64,000 bases of DNA from Engraulis encrasicolus (GCF_034702125.1 NC_085861.1:4141645-4205644), one strand, 5' to 3'; counted from the stretch's first letter, positions 44,594 through 55,923 are shown. Numbers and translations are program-made. Notes: generated by a model from the sequence alone, not told the origin.

Positions 44594-44996
44594 CACAGTA
44601 TTAGTATGCCAATCCATACCATTTATTTTTCAATCTTGGCATATGAATTACAGTCAAACCCCTGCCCCAGCACCACCAATTTGAGGAACACGGATACGAT
44701 TTACACTTGTCAGTGCAAATGGCAGGCCTGTAGTGTGCAGAGAACCATTTAGCAGAAATGAAGACCACATTGGGGGAAAAAACAGCAGAGGGACGAGGGG
44801 CCTAGCCTATATATTGTTCAGATTCCTTTTCTATGTCCTTTTATCTAGTCCAATAGTAATGTTGAGAAAACCCTTCAGTTTTACATCAGAAATGCTTAGC
44901 TTGGTTGTCCCAGATTGGAAGGATGAAGTGACCTGTATTTAGTGTGCACTGAGTCTGATGAGAATTGTCCATGAGAATGCAGCTCGTGTTCATAAC

Positions 44997-45328
44997 TAGC
45001 CTGGTAAACCAGCGCCACCCGCTGGACCGCCGACATTTTTCAGCTGCGAGTGGGTCTGGCCTCGGATCTGAGAACGTTTTGAACACTGTGCCCTGAGTCT
45101 GGCAAACCCAATTCCAACGCAGAGATTTGTTTTGAATCAAAGCGGGCAGGGTTTTGAGGGAGTGATGACGAATCTTGCAACACCGTTGGGAAAGCACATC
45201 AACGGCAAAGAGCGCCGGCACGGTTTGAAAAAACAACAGGTTGTTCTCATCAACAATCTTTGGAGGTATCGTTCATCGGGGCCAGACTAAATTACTCCGG
45301 TCTCATATTAGGCTGGTTTATCAGGCTA
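44997..45328. mobile_element. TAGCCTGG-ended element, 9-bp duplication
   Basis: Starts TAGCCTGGTAAACCAGC and ends GCTGGTTTATCAGGCTA, flanked by GTTCATAAC on both sides (44988-44996, 45329-45337). No transposase. Nine-base duplications point to a Mutator-like family. Confidence 0.87.
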
Positions 45329-45339
45329 GTTCATAACGT

Positions 45340-46305
45340 CTTCTTCACCCTCTGCTGTCAAAATAATAGTGCGGTATGGATGGAGCATGCAGCTTTGGGA
45401 GGAGTCTGCACACTGATACCAAACAAAGTCTCTTTTATCTTAGTCATTCCCTAATACTATGCATTCAGCTTAACACACTGGTCAAACCCACATAGTTTAC
45501 TTAACTTACTTAGGCTACTTACTACGGCCAAATCCATACCATATTGTATTCCATTACAAACTGTTCATTAAAGGAAACCACCGCTGATTATTTGTATGTG
45601 CTTGTTTCTCCACTACAATAAACCAGTTGAGATTTAGAGATTTCTAAAATCAATCACAAAATCCCTTTGCTTGTTAATCCATTTAATCATTTATTCCTGT
45701 GGATCTGGTCGAGGACCTCTATCCATTAGAAATAATTGAATCGCAATATCACAGACCATAATAGCCAAACAATGCTAGTAGCCATCTACTGCCAGACTGA
45801 ATGCTACAAGAGACACATCTAGAGACTGGCTGTAAAACATTCAGAACACTTTGTTCAAAGAAGTTCATAAAGAAAAACAAGTGTCTAGCCCTAAAAAGTA
45901 TTTTGTTTAAATACATACGATCTTATTTTTATTAGTTCATCATAAAAAATATCCTTTTGCAGTCTTTCAAAGAAAATCAGAGGCAGATACAACACAATGG
46001 ATGGCCCCACCCAGGCTGTGGTTTACAAATATACCATCAGAATATGTATTGTGGAATAAATGAACAAATAAAAATGCTTTTTATTAGGAAGGAACTGACA
46101 TTACTACACATATAGCACATAGCATGACATGTCACTGATTCTTGCCATTTTAGCCTGATGCTGCGTATACACGGCACCTTTTGGCACCTGTAGCGACATA
46201 TATGTTGCATTCAGGCTCTTGAGATTTGCGTTTTTCACTGAAAATGTTGGCATGTAATGTTAGAGCTGACTGAACACAATCATGAACTCATTCATGATTT
46301 ATGTA
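45340..46305. other. Intergenic, nothing recognised
   Basis: AT-rich sequence without coding frames, clear repeats or RNA-like structure. Confidence 0.6.
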
Positions 46306-46310
46306 CCTTA

Positions 46311-46672
46311 AAGGGACACTGTGTGAGATTTGTAGTTGTTTATTTCCAGAATTCATGCTGCCCATTAATGTTACCTTTTTCAAGAATACTAACGACCACC
46401 ATCAAATTCTAAGTATTCATTATGACTGGAAAAATTGCACTTTTCATACATGAAAAGGGGGATCTTCTCCATGGTCCCCCATTTTGAATTTCCAAAAATA
46501 GCCATTTTTAGCAGCAAAAATTACTGTACTTGGACCATACTAGAAAATATTTGTTTATTACAGTACTTGGTAAACTTTCATGTAAAGATCAAATTTGGCA
46601 ATTGCCAGCCCAGTTTCAATGAGCAGCATAGTTGCAGTACCTTTTTTGACCATTTCCTGCACAGTGTCCCTT
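46311..46672. mobile_element. AAGGGACACTGTG MITE
   Basis: Inverted ends AAGGGACACTGTG and CACAGTGTCCCTT beside TTA and TAC. About 360 bp, no coding sequence. Possibly Harbinger type. Confidence 0.7.
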
Positions 46673-46906
46673 TACGTAAGTAGCCTACTGTACCAACATA
46701 CCCTTGATCATTACCTGGATTTAATTTGTTCATGGAAATGTAATTGTTTTTCAACATAATTAGCACATTTATGGGTGAGACATGTTTTGCCAAACTTTCA
46801 AGAATCAGTGATGTACAGACTGTTTCTCCTTTCATTTTCCAAATTTCCTTTTCAAGCAACACTGTTTCCTCTGAATCAGAGCTTGGGTGAAAGAATAGGA
46901 CAATTG

Positions 46907-47073
46907 CTACGTTTACATGATGATTAATAATTCAGAATTAAATAGTCGTGTTTACTTTGATCTTTCATTTAATTCTGAATTGCTAAGTGTTTACATGATG
47001 TTTTCAAAGTGGAATTAAGCTTTATTCAGAAATCAGTGAGTTCATTCTGAATTAAATGTGTCATGTAAACGTA
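46907..47073. mobile_element. Small palindromic MITE
   Basis: Ends GCTACGTTTACATGA and TCATGTAAACGTAGC, with repeated AATTCAGAATTAAAT motifs inside in both orientations. Confidence 0.7.
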
Positions 47074-47152
47074 GCCAATGTTACCATCATCTGAACCTGC
47101 ACACAGGAAGCCAGTGGTGGGGCACAGGGAGGAGGATGGAGCAGGTCTCAGA

Positions 47153-47410
47153 TCAGGGCAGCACAAAGATGGAGGCCAGGGGCCCCAGCAGGAGCAGGAG
47201 GGTCTTCCCAACTCTCACAGCGCTGCTCCTCCCCTCTGCCCCAAGACTGTTGCTCCCCCCTGGCCCAGGACTGTTGCTCCTCGCCTCTGCCCCAAGACTG
47301 TTGCTCCCCCCTGGCCCAGGAGCGTTGCACAGATCCCCTTTACAGCAGTAGAACTCCGTCTGACATTCACCCCGGCGCTGGACACAAGACCTTATTTTAA
47401 GGTCACCATG
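47153..47410 (-). CDS. Ly6-like gene, LU2 last exon with GPI-type tail
   Basis: 86 codons including stop, from HGDLKIRSC through CCKGDLCN. A linker unit of about 17 residues ([14 protein letters not shown]) is present twice in tandem, followed by the hydrophobic tail and TGA. The length is a multiple of three, but the preceding exon ends in phase 1, so joining gives an early stop. The exon itself is open throughout. Confidence 0.65.
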   Translation of the reverse strand, partial: HGDLKIRSCVQRRGECQTEFYCCKGDLCNAPGPGGSNSLGAEARSNSPGPGGSNSLGAEGRSSAVRVGKTLLLLLGPLASIFVLP

Positions 47411-50400
47411 CTAAAAGCACAAAGAGATGCATCAGTACAAGTTGAGATTTCTGTGATATCAGCAATACAGAGAATTGCTTACTCACCCAGTGTAAAACAA
47501 CCATTATTTTTAGGACAGGTCATTATTTTCAATGCATCAGACGCAGACCCATGGTAACACTGCAGGGGATCTGCAAATAAACAGAATACAGTGTTAATGT
47601 ATCAGAGAGAGAGATACACATGGGCTAAGACAGGGGTCTCCAGCATTTTTCAGGCCAAGGACCCCCAAACTGATGGGAAGTAGGAGAAGGGACCCCTAAA
47701 TCGCAAATTGAGTTTTAGGCCTATATCAAATTCCAGCTTGATTTCTCAGTCAGAATTCTGTGGAATGGACACGGATCTTTGGGACACTCAATCCATGTCA
47801 GTTGCATAGATTTTGCCAAAAATGTTTTCCATGATTGACATACGGAAGTGCTTTCTATATTCCTTCCCACAGCACTGTGTTAAGTGTATCGTTAGAAAAT
47901 ACCAAATGCTAATCCTAAACAAAATAATGCAATCGCAATTTAAGTTGTGCCCTGACCAAAACAATCCCTAACTGTAACCTGTCAGTAAAGACATATTTTT
48001 TGAGAAATACCTTTTCCAGTTGGTTGATAGGCTATCATGTAATAAACAAATACAAACTAGCAATACCCAGACCAAAACAATCCCTAACCCTAACCTATCA
48101 GTAGGAAAATGTTTTTTGAGGGGATAAAAAATGAAATTATATAAATCCTTAGAAAATACAACGCTGTAAACACAATAACATTGAAAACACAATACTTCCG
48201 TGAAGCATCTAATGTGGATATAAATGATAGTGCATTTGCCTCTGGAAACAAAGAGCTGGAGAAAAAAGGCAGATATGACCTGCGGAAAACAATCAAAGCA
48301 GCAAAAAGAGAATATAGGCATAAGATTGAGGAACAGCTGGAAGGGAATGACTCAAGAAATATGTGGCAGGGACTGCACATGATATCAGATTTGAAGGGGA
48401 AAAATCCAACATCCAAGTGTCTCATCCCTCACTTGCAGACGAGCTGAACCAGTTTTATACTGTACATGTTTTGAGGTCAACACCAAACCTCCAGTAAGAG
48501 CCCCCTCCTTTTCTCACTTCTCTGACCCAGGCCTAATGCTCACAGTGGCTGACGTGCAGAAATCTTTCAAGCAAGTCAACATTCGGAAAGCAGCAGGACC
48601 TGATGGTATTCCAGGCCGTGTAATCAAAGTGTGTTCAGAGCAACTGGCTGGTGTGTTTACAGACATCTTCAACTTCTCCCTGTTCATGTGCCGAGCAGCT
48701 TTAAGTCATCTATCATTGTTTCAGTGCCTAAGAAAAACCAAATCACCAGCTTGAACGACTGGCGACCTGTGGCCCTCACCCCCATCGTGAGTAAATATTT
48801 TGGAAGGCTTGTGAAGAACATCATCTGCAAAATGATTCCACCTATGCTTGACTGTCACCAGTTTGCCTACAGACAGAACAGATCAACTGATGATGCCATC
48901 ACCAGCGCACTGCACACCTCCCTGACACACCTGGAGAACAAAGACACCTATGTAAGGATGCTGTTTGTGGACTACAGCTTTACACCATTGTCCCCAGCAT
49001 ACTCGACGACAAACTCCGTCTAGAGTCTAGGAATTCACAGTGGCCTTTGCAGCTGGATACTAGACTTCCTCTCAGCACGGAAACAGGTGATGAGAATGGG
49101 CTCCATCACATCATCCTCCTTGACCATCAGCACGGGAGCTCCGCAAGGTTGCATTCTGAGCCCTCTCCTCTACCCTCTATATACACACGACTGTGTGGCT
49201 ATACACAACAAAAACACCATCATCAAGTTTGCAGATGATACCGCTGTTATCGGCTTAATCACAAATAGTGAACACAGATGAAACGAAATAAACAACCTCA
49301 TGGAGTGGTGTAGAGGAAACAACTTGTCTCTGAATGTGTCCAAGACAAAATAATTTATAGTTGACTTCAGGAGGAAAGAACACCAGTTTGAAACCATTAA
49401 CATCAATAGTGAGACAGTGGAGAGAGTGAGAGTATTTAAACTCCTTGGCGTTACCATCTCAGAAGACCTCACCTGGGACAGTCACACACAGCGCATCGTA
49501 AAAAAAAAAGCCAGCAACGTCTGTACCACCTCAGACGATTGAGAAAGTTTGGGATGAGACCCGCAATCCTGAGGTCGTTTTACAGAGGCACCATTGAGAG
49601 CATTCTGACGGGGACCATTATTGCATGGTATGGGAAATGCTCTCAATCCGACAGGAGAGCTCTTCAGAGGGTTGTGCGTACAGCTCAGAACATATGCGGC
49701 AGTGACTTACCCTCCATACTGGAGCTATTCGAGGGAAGGAGCATCAGGAAGGCAAAAAGAAATCTTGGCTGATCCTAGTCACCCCAGCTATGAACTGTTT
49801 CCTATATTACCATCTAGGAAATGGTACAGAAGCCTGAAATCTCACACTACCGGACTCCAAAGTAGTTTCTTCCACCAAGCAGTTAGATTACTGAATTCAT
49901 GCTGAAGACGACAAGGCACTTTCTTTGCACTCCCCCCACCCTCTCTTTTTTAGGACTCAAAAAAACACATTTTTTTTACTCTTTATAGGCTTCAAACCTA
50001 TAATAGAACGTAATAAACTAATATTGATTCTTGAATCTTGAACTGTGGAAACAGAGCTGTGGGAATATAGAGAAAGCACTTCCGTGTGTCCATCACAGAA
50101 AATAATTCCGTGCTCAGGGGCAAGGAATTTTTTACAAAATCTGTGCAACTGACACCAATTTCTTGTCCCAAAGAACCGTGTCCATTCCACGGAATTCTGA
50201 GAGATCATGTTGTAAATTCAGCCAATGTCATTAGTAGGATGTTATGTGTTTACTTCCACATACAAAAATAACTAGTCTACTCAATATACACCCTCCACCT
50301 TTTGATTTTTGACATTTAAACATTTAAGACATGCATCACAGTAAATGCATTGCACAAACACAATACCACAGATATTATAATGTCAGACAACCAACAATGG

Positions 50401-50836
50401 AATGATATAAAAATAATTGAATAAACTACCATAATCATCTACTACCATAACCAACTATTTAACAAACATACTTACAATTGACTCTATAGTTTCTCCCAAC
50501 TCCAGCACTGTTCCTCCAAGATGTCGCAGGACTGTTGCACAGATTCCCCTCACAGCAGTGGTACTTCAATTGACATTCGTCCCGGCGAATTGCACAACCC
50601 CTAAATGCGATGTCACCGTTTTGATATACTAAAAGCACAACAAGATATATCAGGGCAAGTAGAGATTCATGTGTAAACAGAAATTCAAAAAACTCTGATG
50701 TGATATTTGTGGCTCTGCTGACTCACCTGCTGTGTAACAGCCATAAGTGTCATCACAGTTCACTATTGATAGCTCATTGCCATAGAGATGAAGGGAATAG
50801 TAACACTGCAGGGTATCTGAGAATTAATAGTGTACG

Positions 50837-50902
<66 letters not shown>

Positions 50903-51219
50903 CACATGGGCTAAGACAGGGGTCTCCAGCAGGCCAAGGACCCCCAAACTGATGGGAAGCGGGAGACCTCTACAGTAGCAATTGAGTTTTAATACAATGT
51001 AATGTAGGCTACTGTAAAAACATAACTACCGTATGCGTTTACTAGCCTACTCCCACCTCACCCGCTGATTTGTCCATATCAAAACAAAAAAACAAAAACA
51101 AAAATGTGTAATCAATCAAGATTTTTCTGCATTATAGTGTATGAATTACAGTCGTTACCTGCAGTGGGCAGAATGCTGGCCAGGAGGAGTATGATGAGTA
51201 ATGGCATCTTTACAGACAT
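47153..51219 (-). CDS. Ly6/uPAR-domain gene, two LU units
   Basis: Exons on the minus strand: signal peptide 51159-51219, LU1 50726-50816 and 50476-50628, LU2 47487-47570 and 47153-47410. The first four junctions are all phase 1, as usual for three-finger genes. The signal peptide reads [22 protein letters not shown]1 runs from LQCYYS to CCEGNLCN, and LU2 from LQCYHG to CCKGDLCN, the LU family end signature. The last exon ends in a hydrophobic stretch ([16 protein letters not shown]), a likely GPI signal. The LU2 exon pair shows a phase mismatch, so LU2 may be decayed or a separate gene lacking its signal exon. Product: a secreted or GPI-anchored cell-surface protein. Confidence 0.75.
47487..47570 (-). 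CDS. Ly6-like gene, LU2 first exon
   Basis: 28 codons: [18 protein letters not shown] to NNGCFTL, acceptor TTTGCAG, donor GTGAGT, phase 1 at both ends. Paralogous to 50726-50816. Confidence 0.7.
47632..47720. mobile_element. hAT end fragment, copy a
   Basis: CAGGGGTCTCCAGC followed by AAGGACCCCCAAACTGATGG; only one TIR remains. The same fragment lies at 50915-50990 next to LU1, so it was duplicated with the LU exons. Confidence 0.7.
47745..50200. mobile_element. Element with ~145-bp TIRs, filled by a LINE
   Basis: 47745-47885 and 50050-50200 are inverted copies (CAGAATTCTGTGGAATGGAC and the inverse, then CGGAAGTGCTTTCT). Between them lies repeated non-coding DNA (CAAAACAATCCCTAAC twice) and a LINE. 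No transposase is visible. The target duplication could not be defined. Confidence 0.7.
48190..50040 (+). pseudogene. Jockey/L2-type LINE ORF2, decayed
   Basis: In order: [19 protein letters not shown] (linker after the endonuclease), [17 protein letters not shown] (RT start), [37 protein letters not shown] (motif A), [15 protein letters not shown] (motif B), [13 protein letters not shown] (motif C with DD), [14 protein letters not shown] and a C-terminal region to LLNSC. Several frameshifts and stops divide it into short frames. The endonuclease domain is missing. The 3' end has ATTCTTGAATCTTG repeats. Confidence 0.88.
50476..50628 (-). CDS. Ly6-like gene, LU1 second exon
   Basis: 51 codons: [18 protein letters not shown] to [13 protein letters not shown]. 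It ends either by splicing at GTAAGTATG in phase 1 (to LU2) or by reading on to a TAA four codons later without a GPI signal. Confidence 0.78.
50726..50816 (-). CDS. Ly6-like gene, LU1 first exon
   Basis: 30 codons plus one base: [17 protein letters not shown] to YGCYTA. The LQCY start follows the signal peptide directly. Acceptor TTCTCAG, donor GTGAGT. Confidence 0.78.
50840..50900. repeat. (GA)n microsatellite
   Basis: About 60 bp of GA just upstream of the LU1 first exon, in the signal-peptide intron. The paralogous place near 47605 has only GAGAGAGAGA. Confidence 0.96.
51159..51219 (-). CDS. Ly6-like gene, signal-peptide exon
   Basis: ATG at the complement of 51217-51219, or four codons later. 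Twenty codons rich in Leu and Ile, cleavage expected near PTAG, then donor GTAACG in phase 1. Confidence 0.72.
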
Positions 51220-51413
51220 CTCAGTGTGGAGCAGATGTGACTGGGAAGAATGCTGTGAATTGTTCCTGCTGATGGTGGACAACCAAAGGTAAAGTTATGG
51301 TCAACTGCCAGATCTCATGGATACAATGCCATAAGGCGCAAACTTGTACTTTTCCCAATTTTGTACTTTGAAAAGTACAGCATAGCATAGGCCTAGTTAC
51401 AGTTCTGTATCAT

Positions 51414-51704
51414 TTAAAGGGATACCGTCCCATTTTTGGAAATAAGTTTATTTTACACCTCCCCTTGAGTTAAATAATAGGGTTTGGCCGTCCTCCTGTA
51501 CTTTCAACCGTTCTCTGGGTATGGCAGTGCACATTTTACATCCAAGCTAGCAGTTAACATTGAGTCCTATGAGACCAGCTGGCGGCTAACTGGTCTCATA
51601 GGACTCAATGAAAGTATAAGAGAAAGGTAAAACCCTATTATTTAACTCAAGGGGAGGTGTAAAATAAGCTTATTTCCAAAAATGGAACAGTATCACTTTA
51701 AGGT
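51414..51704. mobile_element. Palindromic MITE with ~75-bp TIRs
   Basis: TTAAAGGGATACCGTCCCAT and a matching inverse near 51704; the centre also holds a smaller hairpin (GACCAGCTGGCGG flanked by ATGAGACC repeats). Flanked by TTTAA. No coding sequence. Confidence 0.75.
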
Positions 51705-51709
51705 ACAAG

Positions 51710-52200
51710 AATAGGAACAATTTTGCGGTTTCAGATTTGTGCCCTTGTTAACCTCATGTACCGTTATTTCTGAGAATACATGGCAATTTGCTTTGGGCCT
51801 ATTGTTAACTGTCCAATGCTGGTAGGCTATACACATCAATTACATTGCCGTAAACACATTTACAGTAAGAGCAAAAACTATGGAATCTTACTTGACGTAT
51901 ATTTTCATGACAAATGATATGACACAAAACATTGGTTACATTTTGAAAACCCAATGGAGATTTTAGAGGAATGTATTCAAACATTTTGGAATTCCTTAAA
52001 ATATTTTTGAATATCACTGACCAAAACTTAAATGCACATAGGAAAAAGCCTGTTGAGTAACTTGTTTTCCTTCTGTGTGTTTGTAACTGATAAAGACTTG
52101 CCATCTTGCAACTTTGCGGCAGCAAGCACAGTGAACTTAACCAAATAAAAAAAAAAATCCAATTTCCAATTTCTTTCCTAAAGTCAGTTGAAATTACCTT
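51710..52200. other. Intergenic, nothing recognised
   Basis: Region upstream of the Ly6-like gene. No clear repeat; the open frame at 51805-52203 has no recognisable domain. Confidence 0.5.
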
Positions 52201-52204
52201 CAAC

Positions 52205-52504
52205 CAGAGGTGTCAAAAGTAAAAGTACATTTGTGGTGTAATTACAACACTAGCACATGGCATTACATATAGCTGTTACACCATTTACTGCACTGCACCT
52301 AATGACATGATAGATAGACTGTGTTGTTACTGAAAAACACTGAAAACCTAACAAGGATCCAACACAAATTTGATCCAAACAGTGCAGAGTTAGCTCATCG
52401 TAAGACAAGTACAAAGGGTCTCCTTGTTTCTCGGATAAGTAACTTGTGATGGAGGGAAACTGTGTTTCTTTTTTCAACTTTTACTTTTACTTTTGACACT
52501 TCTG
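52205..52504. mobile_element. 300-bp hAT-type MITE
   Basis: Ends CAGAGGTGTCAAAAGTAAAA and the inverse (TTTTGACACTTCTG), flanks CCTTCAAC and CTTTTAAC. No coding sequence. Confidence 0.78.
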
Positions 52505-52650
52505 CTTTTAACTACATTTAATGTATTATGTTCACCTTTAGTAACTGTTTTTCTTCAGGATCAGAAAACATTCACTCTTTCATTTGTGACGTATGCCTGA
52601 CCAGATTACTTTTTTGCTGTTTAAGAATGACATGGAAGCTTCATTCTTAC

Positions 52651-52771
52651 GCTGAATCTCAAATGGTGCGCTTGTACTTCAGTGTTCATGTTTCAGTGTG
52701 TATGGCGTATTAGTTACGCACTGAAAGATAGTGTTCGAAGTGCACAAGTGCACCATTCGAGATCCAGCTTT
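52651..52771. mobile_element. Short palindromic MITE
   Basis: GCTGAATCTCAAATGGTGCG at the left pairs with the imperfect inverse at the right (CGAGATCCAGC). Confidence 0.65.
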
Positions 52772-52810
52772 AGTCTCTTGCAGTATAGTAGTTCTTCAAT
52801 ATGGCTAATA

Positions 52811-53417
52811 TAGGGTGACCAGACGTCCCGGTTTAACCGGGACAGTCCCGGTTTGGAGTTGTGTGTCCCAGGTCCCCAGCAAACTCTGTCGGGACACAAT
52901 TATGTCCCGGTTTTGGCCACTATCAGGGTAAATATATGGAAAAGAGTACATGTTTACCTGCCACAATTAATGGCAGCATCGCTCGTATAGAAAGTCTGGT
53001 GGAAAGTCAGTTGCGATTTGTCATTCCTCCTCTTAAAATTGATTAGAATGCAGGAAATTGCATCTAAAAAATACAAAATTTACAAAAAAAACCAGCCCCG
53101 CCCTCCAAATATTGTCCTTAAGACAGTGGTTCTTAACCTGGGGTGCGGGCACCCCCTGGGGGTGCGCCAAAGACTTCAGGGGGTGCGCGGTATTTTGTTT
53201 GTGTTGAGGTTGTGGCCGAAGTTCTGCTTCCAAACATTATAATTAGGCCAAATTAAGACCATATTTAAACATACACGTGTAGACATTTGGGATGGGGCTG
53301 CACGGCTTGTCTTGGGAACAGCTAAGGGGGTACATTCAGAAAAAAAGGTTAAGAACCACTGCCTTAAGTCACGGGCAAAGTGCCCCGGTTTGGGACTACA
53401 AAAATCTGGTCACCCTA
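52811..53417. mobile_element. hAT element TAGGGTGACCAGA, with a nested hAT
   Basis: Ends TAGGGTGACCAGA and the inverse with a perfect 8-bp duplication GGCTAATA (52803-52810, 53418-53425). Interior rich in CCCGGTTT. A second hAT sits inside. Confidence 0.9.
53124..53361. mobile_element. Nested 238-bp hAT-type MITE
   Basis: Ends CAGTGGTTCTTAACC and the inverse, flanks CCTTAAGA and CCTTAAGT. Same end type as 28416 and 19787 but a different interior. Confidence 0.9.
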
Positions 53418-53808
53418 GGCTAATATGGCTAGTAGACGCCTGTGATTCAAATGGGGCCGCCTGAAATGCCTAGGAGGGAAAAAATGAATATTAAAAATAT
53501 ATTATAATAATAAATATATATGTATAAATACAATATATACAATTAATACTCTGAATGCAGAACACATAATAAAATCTTACACTTTTTGAAATAAATAGTA
53601 TTAATAGTTAATTAACTTTTTTTGGTTGTGAAAAAATGTGTATGGGGTCCCCAGAAATTTGAGAAGTCAAAATGAGGTCTCGGCCAAAAACGGTTGGAAA
53701 TCGCTGACATACCTGTGGAAGGGTAAACTCACCACTGCCCAGGTATAAGTAAAGGACAATGAGCTCTACTTGAATTAGAATGAAGAAGATAAAACTGCTC
53801 TAACTTAC

Positions 53809-53864
53809 CTTGTTACAGTTCTATCCCACCAAGTCAGAATGAGCTTCTTGTGTCGTGCCTTGCT
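53809..53864 (-). other. Putative 5' untranslated exon, copy 4
   Basis: Same exon with GTAAGT donor, more diverged. Downstream on the minus strand the first coding exon met is that of the Ly6-like gene (51219), not an MS4A exon. Confidence 0.4.
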
Positions 53865-54285
53865 ACTAATATACAGCACCAGTTGCACACGTATGTGGTT
53901 GCAATGTGGCCGTGTCGTGTGGCAAGCACATCATTTAAGCCAGAGACAACAGGACTGCGTCTCGTGTCTAGTTCATGGAAAACATGCCAATGTGGTTATA
54001 GGGGTGACCTATTTACACGAGAAATGAAGAAAAAACGCACGCTGATGACCTATTTACACTGCACTGGTGGTCTGGGGCGTAATGTAGATATGAGCATATC
54101 ATGCCATACCATCATACCAGCCCAGTACCATTTATTATTAAAATCTTGGTATGTGAAAAAAGCTGGAACACTAAAAGAATGACACTTTTCAACATTTTCA
54201 GGAACTCTTATATGATTGGTTTACACTTTTTGGTGTAAATGACAGGCCTGTAGTGAGCAGCGAATCCTTTACAAGAACTGTAGAC

Positions 54286-54471
54286 CAGTGTTTCCCAACC
54301 TTTTTTGTCTTGCGTACCCCCTAAGCCTTTTTGTCATACCATGAGTACTGCCTCACTCATGCTCTATCCCAATGTGTCTGTGCTCCATGCATTTGTTCAT
54401 TTTTCCAAGTACCCCCTGCAGTGTGCTCGCGTACCACTAGTGGTACACGTACCCCTGGTTGGGAAACACTG
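54286..54471. mobile_element. 186-bp hAT-type MITE
   Basis: Ends CAGTGTTTCCCAACC and the inverse with a perfect duplication CTGTAGAC. Another copy starts at 63822. Confidence 0.92.
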
Positions 54472-54642
54472 CTGTAGACCACAATGGAAAAACACTCCTG
54501 AACTGGGCTGAGCTGGGACATAAATTCAGGCCAGGCGTTTTCAGCCAAGGCCGGTCCGCCAGGCATTGAGAGAGATAATGAAGTCTGTGGCAAGATTATA
54601 AGTCATCTAGTGAACTATTTTTTACCACAACAGCCCTCTTAA

Positions 54643-55270
54643 TGTGTGTACCAGGATCCAACAGAGACTTCATTTTTTACGTAGACTCAGGGTGTTTGGT
54701 GTTCAACAGAGGATTATGTTACTTTTTTACCGTGCTGTTGTTGAGAGCGTAGTACGCTATGCAATCACTGTGTGGTTTGGAAACCTGACAGTGAAAGTGA
54801 AGTCTCAAATAGACAGACTGACCCGCACTGCACTGAAGGTAGTGGGGGTGAGGGACTACCCCACCCTCCAAGCAATATATGAAGAGTCTGTAGTTAGGCA
54901 TGCTAGAAAAATAACTGAGGATCCATCACATGTTCTGTACCCAGAATATGAGCTGCTACCCTCTGGCAGGCGATTCAGAGTACCAGTTAAAAACAAGAAA
55001 AGGTTTCTGAATAGGTACAGGTTTTCTTTTGTCCCTGTTTCTGTTAACCTACTGAACGCAGGTCATTAACAACTACCATCCTGTAATGCCATGTATGTAT
55101 GCGGGTGGTGGGCTGTGGTGGATATGCACTTGAGTGTTTCTATGTGTGTGTTTATTGTTGTTTTGGTTTTTGGCGTCATGTGTATGTTGTGTGTATGTGG
55201 CAGCTATGTATGTCCAAGACAAATTTCCTTCGGGACTATTAAAAAGAATCTTGAATCTTGAATCTTGAAT
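54643..55270 (+). mobile_element. 5'-truncated LINE with ORF2 C-terminus
   Basis: An open frame of 141 codons (to 55069) encodes the post-RT tail (QRLHFLRRLRVFGV, FYRAVVESVVRYAITVWFGN, EYELLPSGRRFRVP). It ends with a 3' UTR and ATTCTTGAATCTTG repeats. CTTAA flanks both ends. The same LINE group as 48190-50040 but a different subfamily. Confidence 0.85.
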
Positions 55271-55442
55271 CTTAAGCGTTATAAATTTGTTGTTACCAGA
55301 ATGGCAATGACCAAGTCTTGGTGCATTACTAAAGGACCTGTGTCATGTCATAGTGTCACTATGGTAGTTATCTTTTCAATGACTATTACTGCGTGCATTA
55401 AGGGGCTACATCTGACTCAGAGAGGTCTGCTGTTGCGGAATA

Positions 55443-55735
55443 AGAACTGATACCACTACATTGAGGGAGGAGCAGGCCAAAATCATCACCAGTCCACTGG
55501 GGACTGATACCACTACATTGAGGGGAGGAGCAGGCCAAAATCATCACCAGTCCACTGGGGACTGATGCCACTACATTGAGGGAGGAGCAGGCCAAAATCA
55601 TCACCAGTCCACTGGGGACTGATGCCACTACATTGAGGGGAGGAGCAGGCCAAAATCATCACCAGTCCACTGGGGACTGATGCCACTACATTGAGGGGAG
55701 GAGCAGGCCAAAATCATCACCAGTCCACTAGTCAA
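55443..55735. repeat. 59-bp minisatellite, five units
   Basis: Same unit as 1388-1676. Units alternate between GATACC and GATGCC variants in a different order from the first array. Confidence 0.9.
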
Positions 55736-55792
55736 CTGCCCTGTACGCCTTCTGGCCAGTGCAGCCAAGCTTGTGGCAGAGAGGCCTAGTGC

Positions 55793-55843
55793 CACACACA
55801 CACACACACACACACACAGCCACACACGCACAAGCACACGCAT

Positions 55844-55923
<80 letters not shown>

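Larger units (their letters stand above)
53740..55790. repeat. Duplicated 5'-flank block, copy 4
   Basis: Collinear with 1-1740, with two extra insertions (54286-54471 and 54643-55270). It ends in the minisatellite and CA tract, and the block resumes at 62350 after the LINE/LTR insertion. Confidence 0.78.

Noticed and set aside
47078..47557. Plus-strand 159-codon frame over the Ly6 exons
   Set aside because: Minus-strand reading gives cysteine patterns, splice sites and a GPI-type tail. The plus-strand frame is low-complexity Pro/Leu.
48080..48115. CCCTAACCCTAA telomere-like motif
   Set aside because: Only two units, within a repeated AACAATCCCTAAC segment of the long-TIR element. Not an interstitial telomere.
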